NCBI GenBank assembly: GCA_027041035.1
Contig: JALULB010000358.1
Coordinates: 1 to 10,558 of the forward strand
Reading direction: 5' to 3'
Length of the DNA stretch: 10,558 bases
Origin: Sedimenticola sp.
GTDB lineage: Bacteria; Pseudomonadota; Gammaproteobacteria; Chromatiales; Chromatiaceae
The position numbers and the translations under genes were made by a program. The notes below the pieces were generated by a model, which saw nothing but the letters and a program-made list of their open reading frames with translations, ran no database searches and was not told the origin of the DNA. Positions 1-7,626 of this stretch are shown here, one piece after another. Every line of letters begins with the position of its first letter. The first letter of the stretch is position 1.

Positions 1-1253
1 GCGGTCATACCTTTGTCATCACCTTTGGCGGCGAGGCACTGGAGTCCAGCGGCTTCGACAGCCTGATCCACGACATCGCGCTGCTCGGCGCGCTCGGCGT
101 GCGCGTCGTGCTGGTGCATGGCGCGCGGCCGCAGATCGAGGAGCGCCTGAACCAGCGCAACGCGGATATGTTCTACGAGAACGGCATCCGTGTCACCGAC
201 AGCGAGGCGCTGATCTGCGTGAAGGAAGCGGCCGGCGCGGTACGTGTCGAGATCGAGGCGCTGCTGTCGATGGGCGTGGCGAACTCGCCGATGGCCGGCG
301 CGCGTATCCGTGTCGCCTCGGGCAATTTCGTCACCGCGCGGCCGATCGGCGTGCGGCATGGCATCGACTACCAGCACACCGGTCGGGTGCGGCGCGTGGA
401 TGTCGCCGCGATCGATGAGCGCCTGGACAGTGGCGCCATCGTGCTGATTCCGCCGATCGGCTACTCGCCCACCGGCGAGGTGTTCAACCTGACCGCCGCG
501 GAAACCGCGTCCGAGGTCGCGGTGGCGATCGGCGCGGACAAGCTGATCGCGCTGGTCGAGGGCAAGGGGCTGCGCGACCAGCGGCGCGGCATCATCTCGT
601 CGCTGACGCCGGCCGAGGGCGAGAAGCTGCTGAAGCGGCGCAAGTCGCTGTCCGAGGATCTGCGCCAGCACCTGGCCGCCGCGATCGACAGTTGCCGGCG
701 CGGGGTGCGCCGCTGTCACCTGATCCGCCGCGACCAGGATGGCGCGCTGTTGAGCGAGCTGTTCACCCGCGACGGCGCGGGCACCCTGATCTCCGGCGAT
801 GATTACCAGCACCTGCGCGCGGCGCGCATCGACGACGTGATCGGCATCCTGGAGCTGCTGCGCCCGCTGGAGGAGAGCGGCGCGCTGGTGCGGCGTTCGC
901 GCGAGTTGCTGGAAACCGAGATCGATCGCTTCGTGGTAATCGATCGCGACGGCATGATCATCGGCTGCGCGGCGCTCTATCCCTACCCCGACGAGCAGGT
1001 CGGCGAGCTGGCCTGCCTGGCGGTACACGACGACTACCGTGGCCGGGACATCGGCCAGCAACTGCTGGACGCGGTGGAGCGGATCGCGCGCGCGCAGCAT
1101 TTGCGGCGTCTCGTGGTACTGACCACCCAGACCTCGCAATGGTTTCAGGAACGCGGTTTTCGACCGGCCTCGCTGAGTGATTTGCCGCATCCGAAGCGCG
1201 ATCTGTACAATTACCGGCGCAACTCGAAGATCTTCATCAAACCACTCGACTGA
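1..1253 (+). CDS. argA: N-acetylglutamate synthase (amino-acid kinase-like + GNAT), 5' end outside window
   Basis: Transfers acetyl from acetyl-CoA to glutamate, the first committed step of arginine synthesis, in the cytoplasm. The reading frame is open from base 3 with no start, so the gene is cut by the window edge; 416 residues are visible, and the family is usually about 440, so only some 25 are missing. The first ~270 visible residues are the amino-acid-kinase-like domain, with FGGEAL near the start and LVHGARPQIEERL (visible residues ~37-49), which in family members binds the arginine feedback inhibitor. The last ~130 residues are the GNAT domain, with LACLAVHDDYRGRDIGQQLL as the acetyl-CoA binding motif and the typical ending RNSKIFIKPL. 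The GTG at 99 is an internal codon, not the start. The stop is 50 bp before the transporter gene. Identification is firm; inhibition by arginine is inferred from the family. Confidence 0.95.
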   Translation, partial: GHTFVITFGGEALESSGFDSLIHDIALLGALGVRVVLVHGARPQIEERLNQRNADMFYENGIRVTDSEALICVKEAAGAVRVEIEALLSMGVANSPMAGARIRVASGNFVTARPIGVRHGIDYQHTGRVRRVDVAAIDERLDSGAIVLIPPIGYSPTGEVFNLTAAETASEVAVAIGADKLIALVEGKGLRDQRRGIISSLTPAEGEKLLKRRKSLSEDLRQHLAAAIDSCRRGVRRCHLIRRDQDGALLSELFTRDGAGTLISGDDYQHLRAARIDDVIGILELLRPLEESGALVRRSRELLETEIDRFVVIDRDGMIIGCAALYPYPDEQVGELACLAVHDDYRGRDIGQQLLDAVERIARAQHLRRLVVLTTQTSQWFQERGFRPASLSDLPHPKRDLYNYRRNSKIFIKPLD

Positions 1254-1303
1254 CGGCGGTGGCCGTCGGCCGGCTTTGCTCCCGAATAACAGTAGAAACG
1301 CTC

Positions 1304-2407
1304 ATGGCTCACGGTTCCCGCAAGGCAGTCATCACCGCGATCATCTCGAACGGCCTGGTGACCGTCATCAAATTCTTCGCCGCGATCGTCAGCGGCTCGG
1401 CCTCGATGCTCAACGAGGCGGTGCACAGCCTGATGGATACGCTGAACCAGGCACTATTGTTCGCCGGCCTGCGTGAATCGGCCAAGCCCGCCGACCAGCG
1501 TTACGCCTTCGGCCACGCGCAGAAGAAGTACCTGTGGAATCTGTGGAGCGCGATCGGTCTGTTCTCCATCGGCGCGGGCCTGGGCCTGATGCATGCCTGG
1601 CATTCGCTGCACCAGGGACATGAGGCGGCGCCGGACGTGGTCATCGCCGGCATGACCCTGTCGCCGTTGTGGATCAACCTGATCGTGCTCGCGATCGCCT
1701 TCGCGCTGGAGGGCTATTCCTTCCTCGTCGCGATCAAGATGTTTCTGCGTTCGATGCACGCGCATGGCTACACCAGCCCGTTCCGTTATCTGGCCGAGGC
1801 CGACGACCCGACGCTGGTCGCGGTGGTGCTGGAGGATTCCGTGGCAATGCTCGGCCTGGCGTTGGCGGCGACCGGCATCCTGCTCAGCCACTGGAGCGGC
1901 AACTACCTGTGGGATATCGGCTTCTCGGCGCTGATCGCGGTGATGCTGGGCTTCGTCGCCTTCTTCCTCGGCGCGGTCAATATGCGTTTTCTGGCCGACA
2001 TGCGCGATGCCCAGGCGGAGAAAGCCTTCATCAGCGTGGTCGACAAACACCCGGAGATCGAGCGCTATCACGATCTGCGCTCGATCATCATGGACGAAGA
2101 GCACACCGTGCTGGTCGCCGAGGTGGAGTTGCGCGAGGAGATGGTGACCTCCGGGCTGTTCGCGCGGATCGAGGCCGAGCGCCAGCGCATCCTCGACAGC
2201 GTGCCCGGCGCGAAGCGCGACGACGATGCGATTCGACAATACGCCGCGACGCGCGCCTCGGTACAGGTGACGCTGGCGCGGGTCGAGGAGATCATCGACG
2301 AGATCGAGGCCGAGATAAAAGCCATCGCCCCACAGGTCGCGCATATCACCCTGGAGACCGAGGGCATATCCGGCAAGCCGGAAGAAGTCGCGCCGCCGGT
2401 CGCCTGA
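1304..2407 (+). CDS. Cation diffusion facilitator transporter, ZnT9/SLC30A9-like
   Basis: A 367-residue inner-membrane protein of the CDF family, which exports divalent metals (mostly Zn, also Fe, Mn or Co) in exchange for protons. Hydrophobic segments lie near residues 10-30, 35-55, 78-100, 115-145, 172-192 and 200-225, followed by a cytosolic C-terminal domain. In helix 2 the metal motif H41-xxx-D45 (HSLMD) is present. In helix 5 the usual HxxxD reads VVLEDSVAMLG: D178 is kept, the His position is V174, and E177 precedes the Asp. This EDxxAxxG pattern, RYAFGH and DPTLVAVVLED match the ZnT9-like branch rather than FieF/ZitB. The ATG at 1304 is chosen because the protein then begins at the usual distance from helix 1; an in-frame GTG at 1259 would add 15 atypical residues. 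The metal cannot be read from sequence. dusA follows after 11 bp. Confidence 0.92.
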   Translation: MAHGSRKAVITAIISNGLVTVIKFFAAIVSGSASMLNEAVHSLMDTLNQALLFAGLRESAKPADQRYAFGHAQKKYLWNLWSAIGLFSIGAGLGLMHAWHSLHQGHEAAPDVVIAGMTLSPLWINLIVLAIAFALEGYSFLVAIKMFLRSMHAHGYTSPFRYLAEADDPTLVAVVLEDSVAMLGLALAATGILLSHWSGNYLWDIGFSALIAVMLGFVAFFLGAVNMRFLADMRDAQAEKAFISVVDKHPEIERYHDLRSIIMDEEHTVLVAEVELREEMVTSGLFARIEAERQRILDSVPGAKRDDDAIRQYAATRASVQVTLARVEEIIDEIEAEIKAIAPQVAHITLETEGISGKPEEVAPPVA

Positions 2408-2418
2408 CCCGCACCGTC

Positions 2419-3420
2419 ATGCCGCCTACGCCGCCCTTGCCGCCGCGACGTATCTGCGTCGCGCCGATGCTGGACTGGACGGACCGCTATTTCCGCTATT
2501 TCGCCCGCCTGATCAGTCGCCGTTGCTGGCTGTACACCGAGATGGTGACGACCGCTGCGTTGCTGCATGGCGACGCGCGACGCTTTCTGCGATTCGACCC
2601 GATCGAGCACCCCATCGCGCTCCAACTCGGCGGCAGCGAACCCGATGCGCTGGCGCAAGCCGCGCGGCTCGGCGAGCAAGCGGGTTTCGACGAGATCAAC
2701 CTGAATCTGGGCTGCCCGTCGGACCGGGTTCAGGCCGGTCGTTTCGGCGCCTGCCTGATGCGCGAGCCCGGGCTGGTCGCCGAGGGCATCGCCGCGATGG
2801 TCGCCTCGGTCGATATCCCGGTCACGGTGAAGACCCGCATCGGCGTGGATCACAACGACAGCTATGAAGAACTCAGCGCGCTGGTCGATAAGCTCTCCAT
2901 TGCCGGCTGCCGAACCTTCATCATCCACGCAAGAAAGGCCTGGCTAAAAGGACTCAGCCCGAAGGAGAATCGCGAGATCCCGCCGCTGCGCTACGAGATC
3001 GCGCATCGCTTGAAGCAGGACTTCCCCAATCTTGAGCTTATCGTGAACGGCGGCATCACCAACCTGGACGCGGCCGCCGCGCAACTCGAACGGGTCGATG
3101 GTGTTATGATCGGGCGCGAGGCCTACCACAACCCCTGGCTGCTGGCCGATGTCGACCGACGCTTCCACGGCGATGAAACGCCACCGCCCGAACGGCGTCA
3201 GATCATCCAGCGCCTATTACCTTTTATCGAGAGCGAGTTGGCCTCTGGCGTGCCGTTGCAGCGCATCAGCCGGCATATTCTCGGCCTGTTTCAAGGCCAG
3301 CCGGGCGCGCGCCGCTGGCGACGCCATCTTTCAGAGAACAGTCATAAGAAAAATGCCGATACCACCGTCATCGTCGAAGCGTTGCGCTACATACGCCCCG
3401 GCGGGACCACAACTGACTAA
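2419..3420 (+). CDS. dusA: tRNA-dihydrouridine(20/20a) synthase DusA
   Basis: FMN enzyme that reduces uridine to dihydrouridine at positions 20 and 20a of the tRNA D-loop using NADPH. The 333-residue product has the N-terminal FMN-binding signature CVAPMLDWTDR (residues 13-23), YTEMVTT (39-45), LNLGCPSDRV (95-104) and the catalytic Cys112 in FGACLM. VTVKTRIGVD, FIIHARKAWLKGLSPKENRE and VMIGREAYHNPWLL follow in the usual order of the TIM barrel. HARKAWLKGLSPKENREIPPL is diagnostic for DusA rather than DusB or DusC. Length is normal for the family. The frame is open far upstream, through the transporter gene, but similarity begins just after the ATG at 2419, which fixes the start. The proline-rich first ten residues are not conserved. 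The gene ends 8 bp before the prsT ATG, implying co-transcription. Confidence 0.96.
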   Translation: MPPTPPLPPRRICVAPMLDWTDRYFRYFARLISRRCWLYTEMVTTAALLHGDARRFLRFDPIEHPIALQLGGSEPDALAQAARLGEQAGFDEINLNLGCPSDRVQAGRFGACLMREPGLVAEGIAAMVASVDIPVTVKTRIGVDHNDSYEELSALVDKLSIAGCRTFIIHARKAWLKGLSPKENREIPPLRYEIAHRLKQDFPNLELIVNGGITNLDAAAAQLERVDGVMIGREAYHNPWLLADVDRRFHGDETPPPERRQIIQRLLPFIESELASGVPLQRISRHILGLFQGQPGARRWRRHLSENSHKKNADTTVIVEALRYIRPGGTTTD

Positions 3421-3428
3421 GATTGCTT

Positions 3429-6245
3429 ATGAAATTGAATAGCCGAATCGCCCTGTTATCACTCAGCCTGGGCATGCCACTGCTTGCGACACCAGCCGCG
3501 CATGCCGAAGCCACTTTTACCAACACTGTAAGACTCTACGAAAACGCGGTACAGCGGGTCGAGAACAAGGAATACGACGCCGCGATCATCCAACTGCGCA
3601 ACATCCTGCAGATCGATCCCAACCATCTGTCCGCGCGTATCCTGCTGGGCAAGGCCCGGCTGTTCTCCGGCAACGCCGCCGCCGCGCAGAAAGAGTTGGA
3701 GTTCGCGCGCAAGCTGGGCGCCGACAAATCGCTGATCGCGATTCCGCTGGTGCAGGCGATGACCGCCCAGCACAAGTACCAGGAGGTACTCGATACCTTC
3801 GATCCGGATCAGTACCCGTTGAAGGTCGCGGCGGCACTCTACACCAAGCGCGGTATCGCGCTGATCGAGCTGAATCGCCTGGATATGGCCGAGGAAGCCT
3901 TCGAGAAGTCTCTACTCATCCAGCCCGGTTCGGCGCAGGCCACCGCCGGTCTCGCGCTGGTGCATCTGCGCACCGGCCACTTCAACAAGGCCGACGAAAA
4001 GCTCAACGAGGCGCTGGCGATCGACCCGGAGAACCCGGATGTCTGGATGGTCAAGGCGTCCATCGCCTATGCGCGCAATGACCTGTTCAACGCAGTACAA
4101 GCCTACGACAAGGTCATCGCCAAGATTCCCTTCCACCATGGCGCGCGTATCGCCCGCGCCTCCGCGCTCATCGATCTGGGTCGCTACGAACTCGCCGCGA
4201 AGGATCTGAAGGACCTGCATCGCTCCGCGAAATGGGATCCGCAGACCGGCTACCTGCTCGCCATCGCGCTGGAAAAGCTCGGTCGCACGGATGAATCCAA
4301 GGAGGCACTGAATGCCGCCGCCGACGCAATCGGCAAGGTCGACAAGGAAACCCTGAAGGAGCACACGCCGTCACTGCTGCTGTCCGGGGTGGTCACCTAC
4401 AGCAACAAGCAGTTCGAGGAATCCTATAAGTATCTCAGCGAGTACCTGAAACGCTTTCCCTCCCATCTCGGCGCGCGCAAGCTGCTGGGTTCCGTGCTGC
4501 TGTCCATGGGCGAGGCGCGCAAGGCGGTGAACGTTCTGCAGCCCGCCGCGATAGACGGGCACGCCGACGTGCGCCTGTACACCCTGCTGGGCAGTGCCTA
4601 CGCCAAGGTCAGGCAATACGGGCGGGCCGCCGAGGCCTTCAAGTCCGCGCTGAAACTTCAACCTGGCGACCCCGAATTGCTGACGCAGCTGGCCAATGCG
4701 CGCCTCTCCACCGGCAACAACCGTCAGGCTATCAAGGATCTGGAAAAGGCCGTGGGCCAGACCTTGCCCGCGAGCAACGCCACCTTTCTGCTTGCCACGC
4801 TGCATTTGGGCAATCATAACCTGCCGCGTGCCCGGGAAGTCGCCGAAGCGATGGTGGACAAGGATCCCGGAAACAAAGCCGCCAAGAACCTGTTGGCCTC
4901 GGTGTATATGGATCAAGGTGATTTCGCCAAGGCGCGAAGCCTGTACACCAGTCTCATTCGAGACGATGACGACTATTGGCCAGCGCATATCAACCTGGCC
5001 AAGCTGGACTGGCTCGAAGGCCGCAAGGACAGCGCGAGAAGGCGCCTGAACGAACTGCTGCTGGCGCGACCCAACTATATCCGCGCGATGATCGGCCTGG
5101 CGCGTATCGAGCAGGATGAAGGCAATATGCCCGCCGCCGTCCGCTGGCTGGAGAAAGCCAGCGGCATCGACAAAACGCATGTCGTGGCGAACACCCAGTT
5201 GATCGACCTCTACCTGCGCATGGGCGAGAAGGACAAGGCGCTGGACGTAGCCTTGACCCTGAAAGGAGAACACCCCGAAGAGCACCGCACCCTGCTTGCG
5301 CTGGCGAAGGCCTACCTGGCAAACGGCCAGATGTCCCAGGCCGCCACCTTATTGAAGCGCATGACCACGCTGGCGAGCTATAACCCGGAACACCTGATCG
5401 AGATTGCCCGGCTCCAGTTGCGCGCCGGCTTTCCGGACGATGCCCGCTGGAGCCTGGAGAAATCACTGGTTGCCGACAACAGTAACCTGGAGGCGCGCGC
5501 GCTGCTGGTACAGATCGCGCTGGACAAGGATAACTACCGTGGCGCCGACAACCAGCTCGCGCAGATGACCGCGCTGTTCCCCGAGATACCGCTGACCGAT
5601 ATCCTGCGTGGCGACTTCTATATGAAGCAGGCCCAGTACGCGACCGCCGAGACCTTTTATCGCACCGCGTTGTTCAAGGTACCGGACCCGCTGGTTAACG
5701 CGCGGCTGTTTCGCAGCCTGATGGCCCAGAATCGCCTCGACGACGCGGTTGCCCAGCTGAAAGACTGGACCGGGCAGCACCCGAAGGACATTGGCGGCAA
5801 GCGCATGCTGGCCGAAGCCTTGCACCAGAGCGGCCGGCTCAGGGAGGCGAAGGGCCTCTACCTGGAACTCCTGAAGGCCTATCCGGACGATCCCGACCTG
5901 ACCAACAACCTCGCCAACCTGTACATGGCGCTGGGCGACCCCGGTGCCATCAAGCTGGCAAAACGCGCCTACGAGCTTTCGCCGTCCAACCCGAACACCA
6001 TCGATACGCTCGGCTGGCTGTACGTCAAGGCGGGCGACTACGAAACCGGGCTCAATTACCTGCGCGATGCCCACTCTCGCGACGCAAAATCCAGTGAGAT
6101 TCGTTATCACATCGCGGTCGCGCTGGAGGGTCTCGGCCGCATGGACGAAGCGCGCCGTCAGCTCATGAAGGTAGTAGCGAAAAACCAGGAGTTTCCAGGA
6201 AAAGAAGATGCAAAGCGACGCCTGAGCATGCTCCAGCAACGCTAA
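3429..6245 (+). CDS. prsT: XrtA/PEP-CTERM system TPR-repeat protein PrsT
   Basis: A 938-residue periplasmic or secreted protein made almost wholly of tetratricopeptide repeats. PrsT proteins occur with exosortase XrtA and exopolysaccharide loci; their exact role is unknown, probably scaffolding of export or assembly. A Sec signal peptide covers residues 1-26, with a hydrophobic core (IALLSLSLGMPLL) and probable cleavage after AHA. From about residue 33 (LYENAVQRVENKEYDAAIIQLRN) TPR units of ~34 residues run to the end, with many W/L-G-A-Y-A-P patterns such as ALAIDPENPDVWM and LQPGDPELLTQLANARLSTG. Family members are usually lipoproteins of ~900 residues. Here no Cys is present at the signal cleavage region, and I found none in the whole protein, so it should not be lipid-anchored. 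The ATG at 3429 is preferred over a TTG at 3423. Its place behind dusA, rather than in an xrtA locus, is unusual. Confidence 0.92.
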   Translation: MKLNSRIALLSLSLGMPLLATPAAHAEATFTNTVRLYENAVQRVENKEYDAAIIQLRNILQIDPNHLSARILLGKARLFSGNAAAAQKELEFARKLGADKSLIAIPLVQAMTAQHKYQEVLDTFDPDQYPLKVAAALYTKRGIALIELNRLDMAEEAFEKSLLIQPGSAQATAGLALVHLRTGHFNKADEKLNEALAIDPENPDVWMVKASIAYARNDLFNAVQAYDKVIAKIPFHHGARIARASALIDLGRYELAAKDLKDLHRSAKWDPQTGYLLAIALEKLGRTDESKEALNAAADAIGKVDKETLKEHTPSLLLSGVVTYSNKQFEESYKYLSEYLKRFPSHLGARKLLGSVLLSMGEARKAVNVLQPAAIDGHADVRLYTLLGSAYAKVRQYGRAAEAFKSALKLQPGDPELLTQLANARLSTGNNRQAIKDLEKAVGQTLPASNATFLLATLHLGNHNLPRAREVAEAMVDKDPGNKAAKNLLASVYMDQGDFAKARSLYTSLIRDDDDYWPAHINLAKLDWLEGRKDSARRRLNELLLARPNYIRAMIGLARIEQDEGNMPAAVRWLEKASGIDKTHVVANTQLIDLYLRMGEKDKALDVALTLKGEHPEEHRTLLALAKAYLANGQMSQAATLLKRMTTLASYNPEHLIEIARLQLRAGFPDDARWSLEKSLVADNSNLEARALLVQIALDKDNYRGADNQLAQMTALFPEIPLTDILRGDFYMKQAQYATAETFYRTALFKVPDPLVNARLFRSLMAQNRLDDAVAQLKDWTGQHPKDIGGKRMLAEALHQSGRLREAKGLYLELLKAYPDDPDLTNNLANLYMALGDPGAIKLAKRAYELSPSNPNTIDTLGWLYVKAGDYETGLNYLRDAHSRDAKSSEIRYHIAVALEGLGRMDEARRQLMKVVAKNQEFPGKEDAKRRLSMLQQR

Positions 6246-6268
6246 ACGCTATTCGAGGGTTCTTCGGA

Positions 6269-6286
6269 CGGCGCAGGGAAGCGCCG
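6269..6286 (+). terminator. Weak hairpin after prsT, possible terminator
   Basis: CGGCGC and GCGCCG form a 6-bp GC stem around a 6-base loop, 24 bp after the prsT stop. There is no T-run behind it, so if it ends the argA-prsT transcript it would need Rho or act only as a 3' stabiliser. Confidence 0.35.
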
Positions 6287-6628
6287 CCGCGACAGTTGTA
6301 TAGCACACCGCATGAATGTAAATATTCTTGACAATAGTGTCAGCATTTAAGACTTCGATAAGCCATTGTATTCCCTCTAGTATATGAATTTCTGGCGAAT
6401 TTTTTCGTCATCCTACCCAAATTCCCGTCAAGATTTTTAACACTTACTTCACCTTGCCTAGCGGCGACGGGTGCTTATCCGCACCAGCAGGAATGTTCAG
6501 CTTTTCATAATATATTGCAACACCAACAACACAACTCATTGATTACTCTATACTTTCCAAACGAAAAGCCTCTCACTACCCCCAACCGGCAAGAGCAGTA
6601 CCTATGAGCATCCGAATCATTGATAAAC

Positions 6629-6644
6629 TGGCACGATACGTGCT
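6629..6644 (+). promoter_or_regulatory. Sigma-54 (RpoN) -24/-12 promoter of the PEP-CTERM gene
   Basis: TGGCACG-N4-GTGCT matches the sigma-54 consensus TGGCACG-N4-TTGCW at every position but one. The invariant GG (6630-6631) and GC (6642-6643) are exactly 12 bp apart. The predicted transcript start is near 6655, about 26 bp before the ATG at 6681, leaving room for the ribosome site AAAGG at 6668-6672. RpoN control of PEP-CTERM genes through the PrsK/PrsR two-component system is known in XrtA-type bacteria, which supports the call. The two boxes also form a 13-bp palindrome (GCACG-ATA-CGTGC), possibly by chance. Confidence 0.75.
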
Positions 6645-6680
6645 TAAGAGATAAAGGGAAATTACACAAAGGTTGGCACA

Positions 6681-7514
6681 ATGAAAAAAAATCTTATTCT
6701 TACTATATTGACACTTGCTGGTGCTTCGGCCCTGAGTCAGGTCGAGGCCGCGAATACGTGGTCCTTTACTTCTGGAAACAACAATTGCGTTGGCGGCAAC
6801 TGTACGACAGGATGGACGAACTACGGCGATACGGTCACCTATGGCAGTACCGCCGGCACGCCGAGCGCCAATGTTGAAACTTCCGCGTGGGTCAATAACG
6901 GATCGGGTACCTCCGGCACGTTGGATTCGGCGCGCATGCGACGCTTTGGCGGCGGCATGGGCGTGCATACCTCCGGCGAACCATACCAAGCACCGAACCA
7001 CGGCTTTGACAACAGCAACGGCTTCGAAACCGTCCTGCTGGATTTCGGCCCGAACAACGAGGTTTCACTCAACGAGATCTGCATCGGTTACGGCTCGGAC
7101 GAGGGCTACGACACCGATCTGTCGATTGCCGCCTTCACCGGCAACGGCCCGGTCGATCTGAATGGCGCATCCTACGACACCCTGCTGAGCAATGGCTGGA
7201 CCGACATCGCACAGCTGGCAAATCTTCAGAACTACCAGATGTATAACTTCAACGCCGGCGGCGTGAAGAGCCGCTACTGGCTGGTCGGCGCGTACAACCC
7301 CGCCCTGGATTCCGCATCCCAGGGCTGGTCCACCGGAAACGATTTCTTCAAGCTGGAATTCGTGGGCGGCGACGTGTTCGATTGCCCTCCCGGCAGCACA
7401 CAGAACGGCTGCGGTGGTGGCGGTGGTGGACAGGTTCCTGTCCCCGGCACCCTGCTGCTGATGGGTGTTGGTCTGGCGCTGACAGGCGCCAGCCGACGCA
7501 ACCGAAAGCAATAA
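6681..7514 (+). CDS. PEP-CTERM exosortase-dependent surface protein, XDP1-like
   Basis: A 277-residue secreted protein with a complete exosortase sorting signal. Residues 1-23 are a Sec signal peptide (MKKNLILTILTLAGASALS, cleavage after VEA). The mature domain opens with NTWSFTS and contains MGVHTSGEPYQAPNHGFDN, a LDFG strand, DTDLSIAAFTG and SRYWLVGAYNP...WSTGNDFFKLEFV, an order I associate with the XDP1 family. A Gly6 linker (245-250) leads to the C-terminal signal: VPVPGT (252-257), a hydrophobic helix, then RRNRKQ. The motif is VPVP rather than VPEP, a variant also seen in real substrates. The exosortase would cleave at this signal and release or attach the protein at the surface, often in connection with exopolysaccharide. 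Cys pairs at 36/41 and 234/244 could form disulfides. AAAGG lies 8 bp before the ATG. Its ligand or structural role is unknown. Confidence 0.9.
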   Translation: MKKNLILTILTLAGASALSQVEAANTWSFTSGNNNCVGGNCTTGWTNYGDTVTYGSTAGTPSANVETSAWVNNGSGTSGTLDSARMRRFGGGMGVHTSGEPYQAPNHGFDNSNGFETVLLDFGPNNEVSLNEICIGYGSDEGYDTDLSIAAFTGNGPVDLNGASYDTLLSNGWTDIAQLANLQNYQMYNFNAGGVKSRYWLVGAYNPALDSASQGWSTGNDFFKLEFVGGDVFDCPPGSTQNGCGGGGGGQVPVPGTLLLMGVGLALTGASRRNRKQ

Positions 7515-7534
7515 CAACAATAAAGCTTACCTTG

Positions 7535-7560
7535 AGCCCGGTCCTGGACCGGGCTTTTTT
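7535..7560 (+). terminator. Rho-independent terminator of the PEP-CTERM gene
   Basis: AGCCCGGTCC and GGACCGGGCT are perfect inverted repeats separated by a single base; the real loop would be about 5 bases. Six T residues follow directly. It lies 20 bp after the stop codon, so the surface-protein gene is a single-gene transcript. Confidence 0.92.
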
Positions 7561-7618
7561 ATGCGCGCAAGCCCGCGCCCAAGCGACAACCACGAATAAT
7601 TTATGCTAACATAGCTAA

Positions 7619-7626
7619 AAATTATG
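7619..7626. repeat. Left copy of 8-bp target-site duplication
   Basis: AAATTATG directly precedes the element that starts at 7627 and recurs exactly at 7780-7787, directly after its other end. Confidence 0.8.

Larger units (their letters stand above)
6246..6680 (+). other. AT-rich non-coding regulatory stretch between prsT and the PEP-CTERM gene
   Basis: This 435-bp gap is clearly richer in A/T than the flanking genes and has no supportable gene. It begins with a GC-rich hairpin (6269-6286) after prsT. It also holds two small dyads: TGACA-N4-TGTCA at 6329-6342 and GGTGC-N6-GCACC at 6470-6485. A sigma-54 promoter lies near its 3' end. The length fits a gene driven from a distant activator site, as sigma-54 promoters require. 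Assigning either dyad to an activator is inference. Confidence 0.6.

Noticed and set aside
1454..2344. 296-codon minus-strand ORF inside the transporter gene
   Set aside because: Shadow of a high-GC coding frame; composition is His/Arg/Gln-rich without any family motif, while the plus-strand frame is clearly a CDF protein.
1669..2418. Upstream in-frame extension of dusA
   Set aside because: These 250 codons overlap the transporter gene out of frame and are Arg/Gly-rich nonsense; DusA similarity starts after the ATG at 2419.
2068..2928. 286-codon minus-strand ORF across the transporter/dusA junction
   Set aside because: Spans two good genes on the other strand and shows no domain or start signal.
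3540..6230. Repeats in prsT considered as a CRISPR-like or tandem DNA repeat
   Set aside because: The periodicity is at protein level (TPR units of ~34 residues) and the DNA copies are too divergent for a tandem or CRISPR array.
4371..6239. Long minus-strand ORFs within prsT
   Set aside because: Antisense shadows produced by the repetitive GC-rich TPR coding sequence.
6328..6356. TTGACA as a sigma-70 -35 box in the prsT/PEP-CTERM gap
   Set aside because: No -10 box at 16-18 bp spacing; the TTGACA is better explained as half of the TGACA/TGTCA dyad.
6673..6690. Second TGGCACA box, overlapping the start of the PEP-CTERM gene
   Set aside because: No GC at the -12 distance, and it overlaps the start codon, so it cannot drive this gene.
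6576..7001. 141-codon minus-strand ORF over the sigma-54 promoter and PEP-CTERM gene start
   Set aside because: Antisense to a gene with complete signal peptide and ribosome site; no motif of its own.
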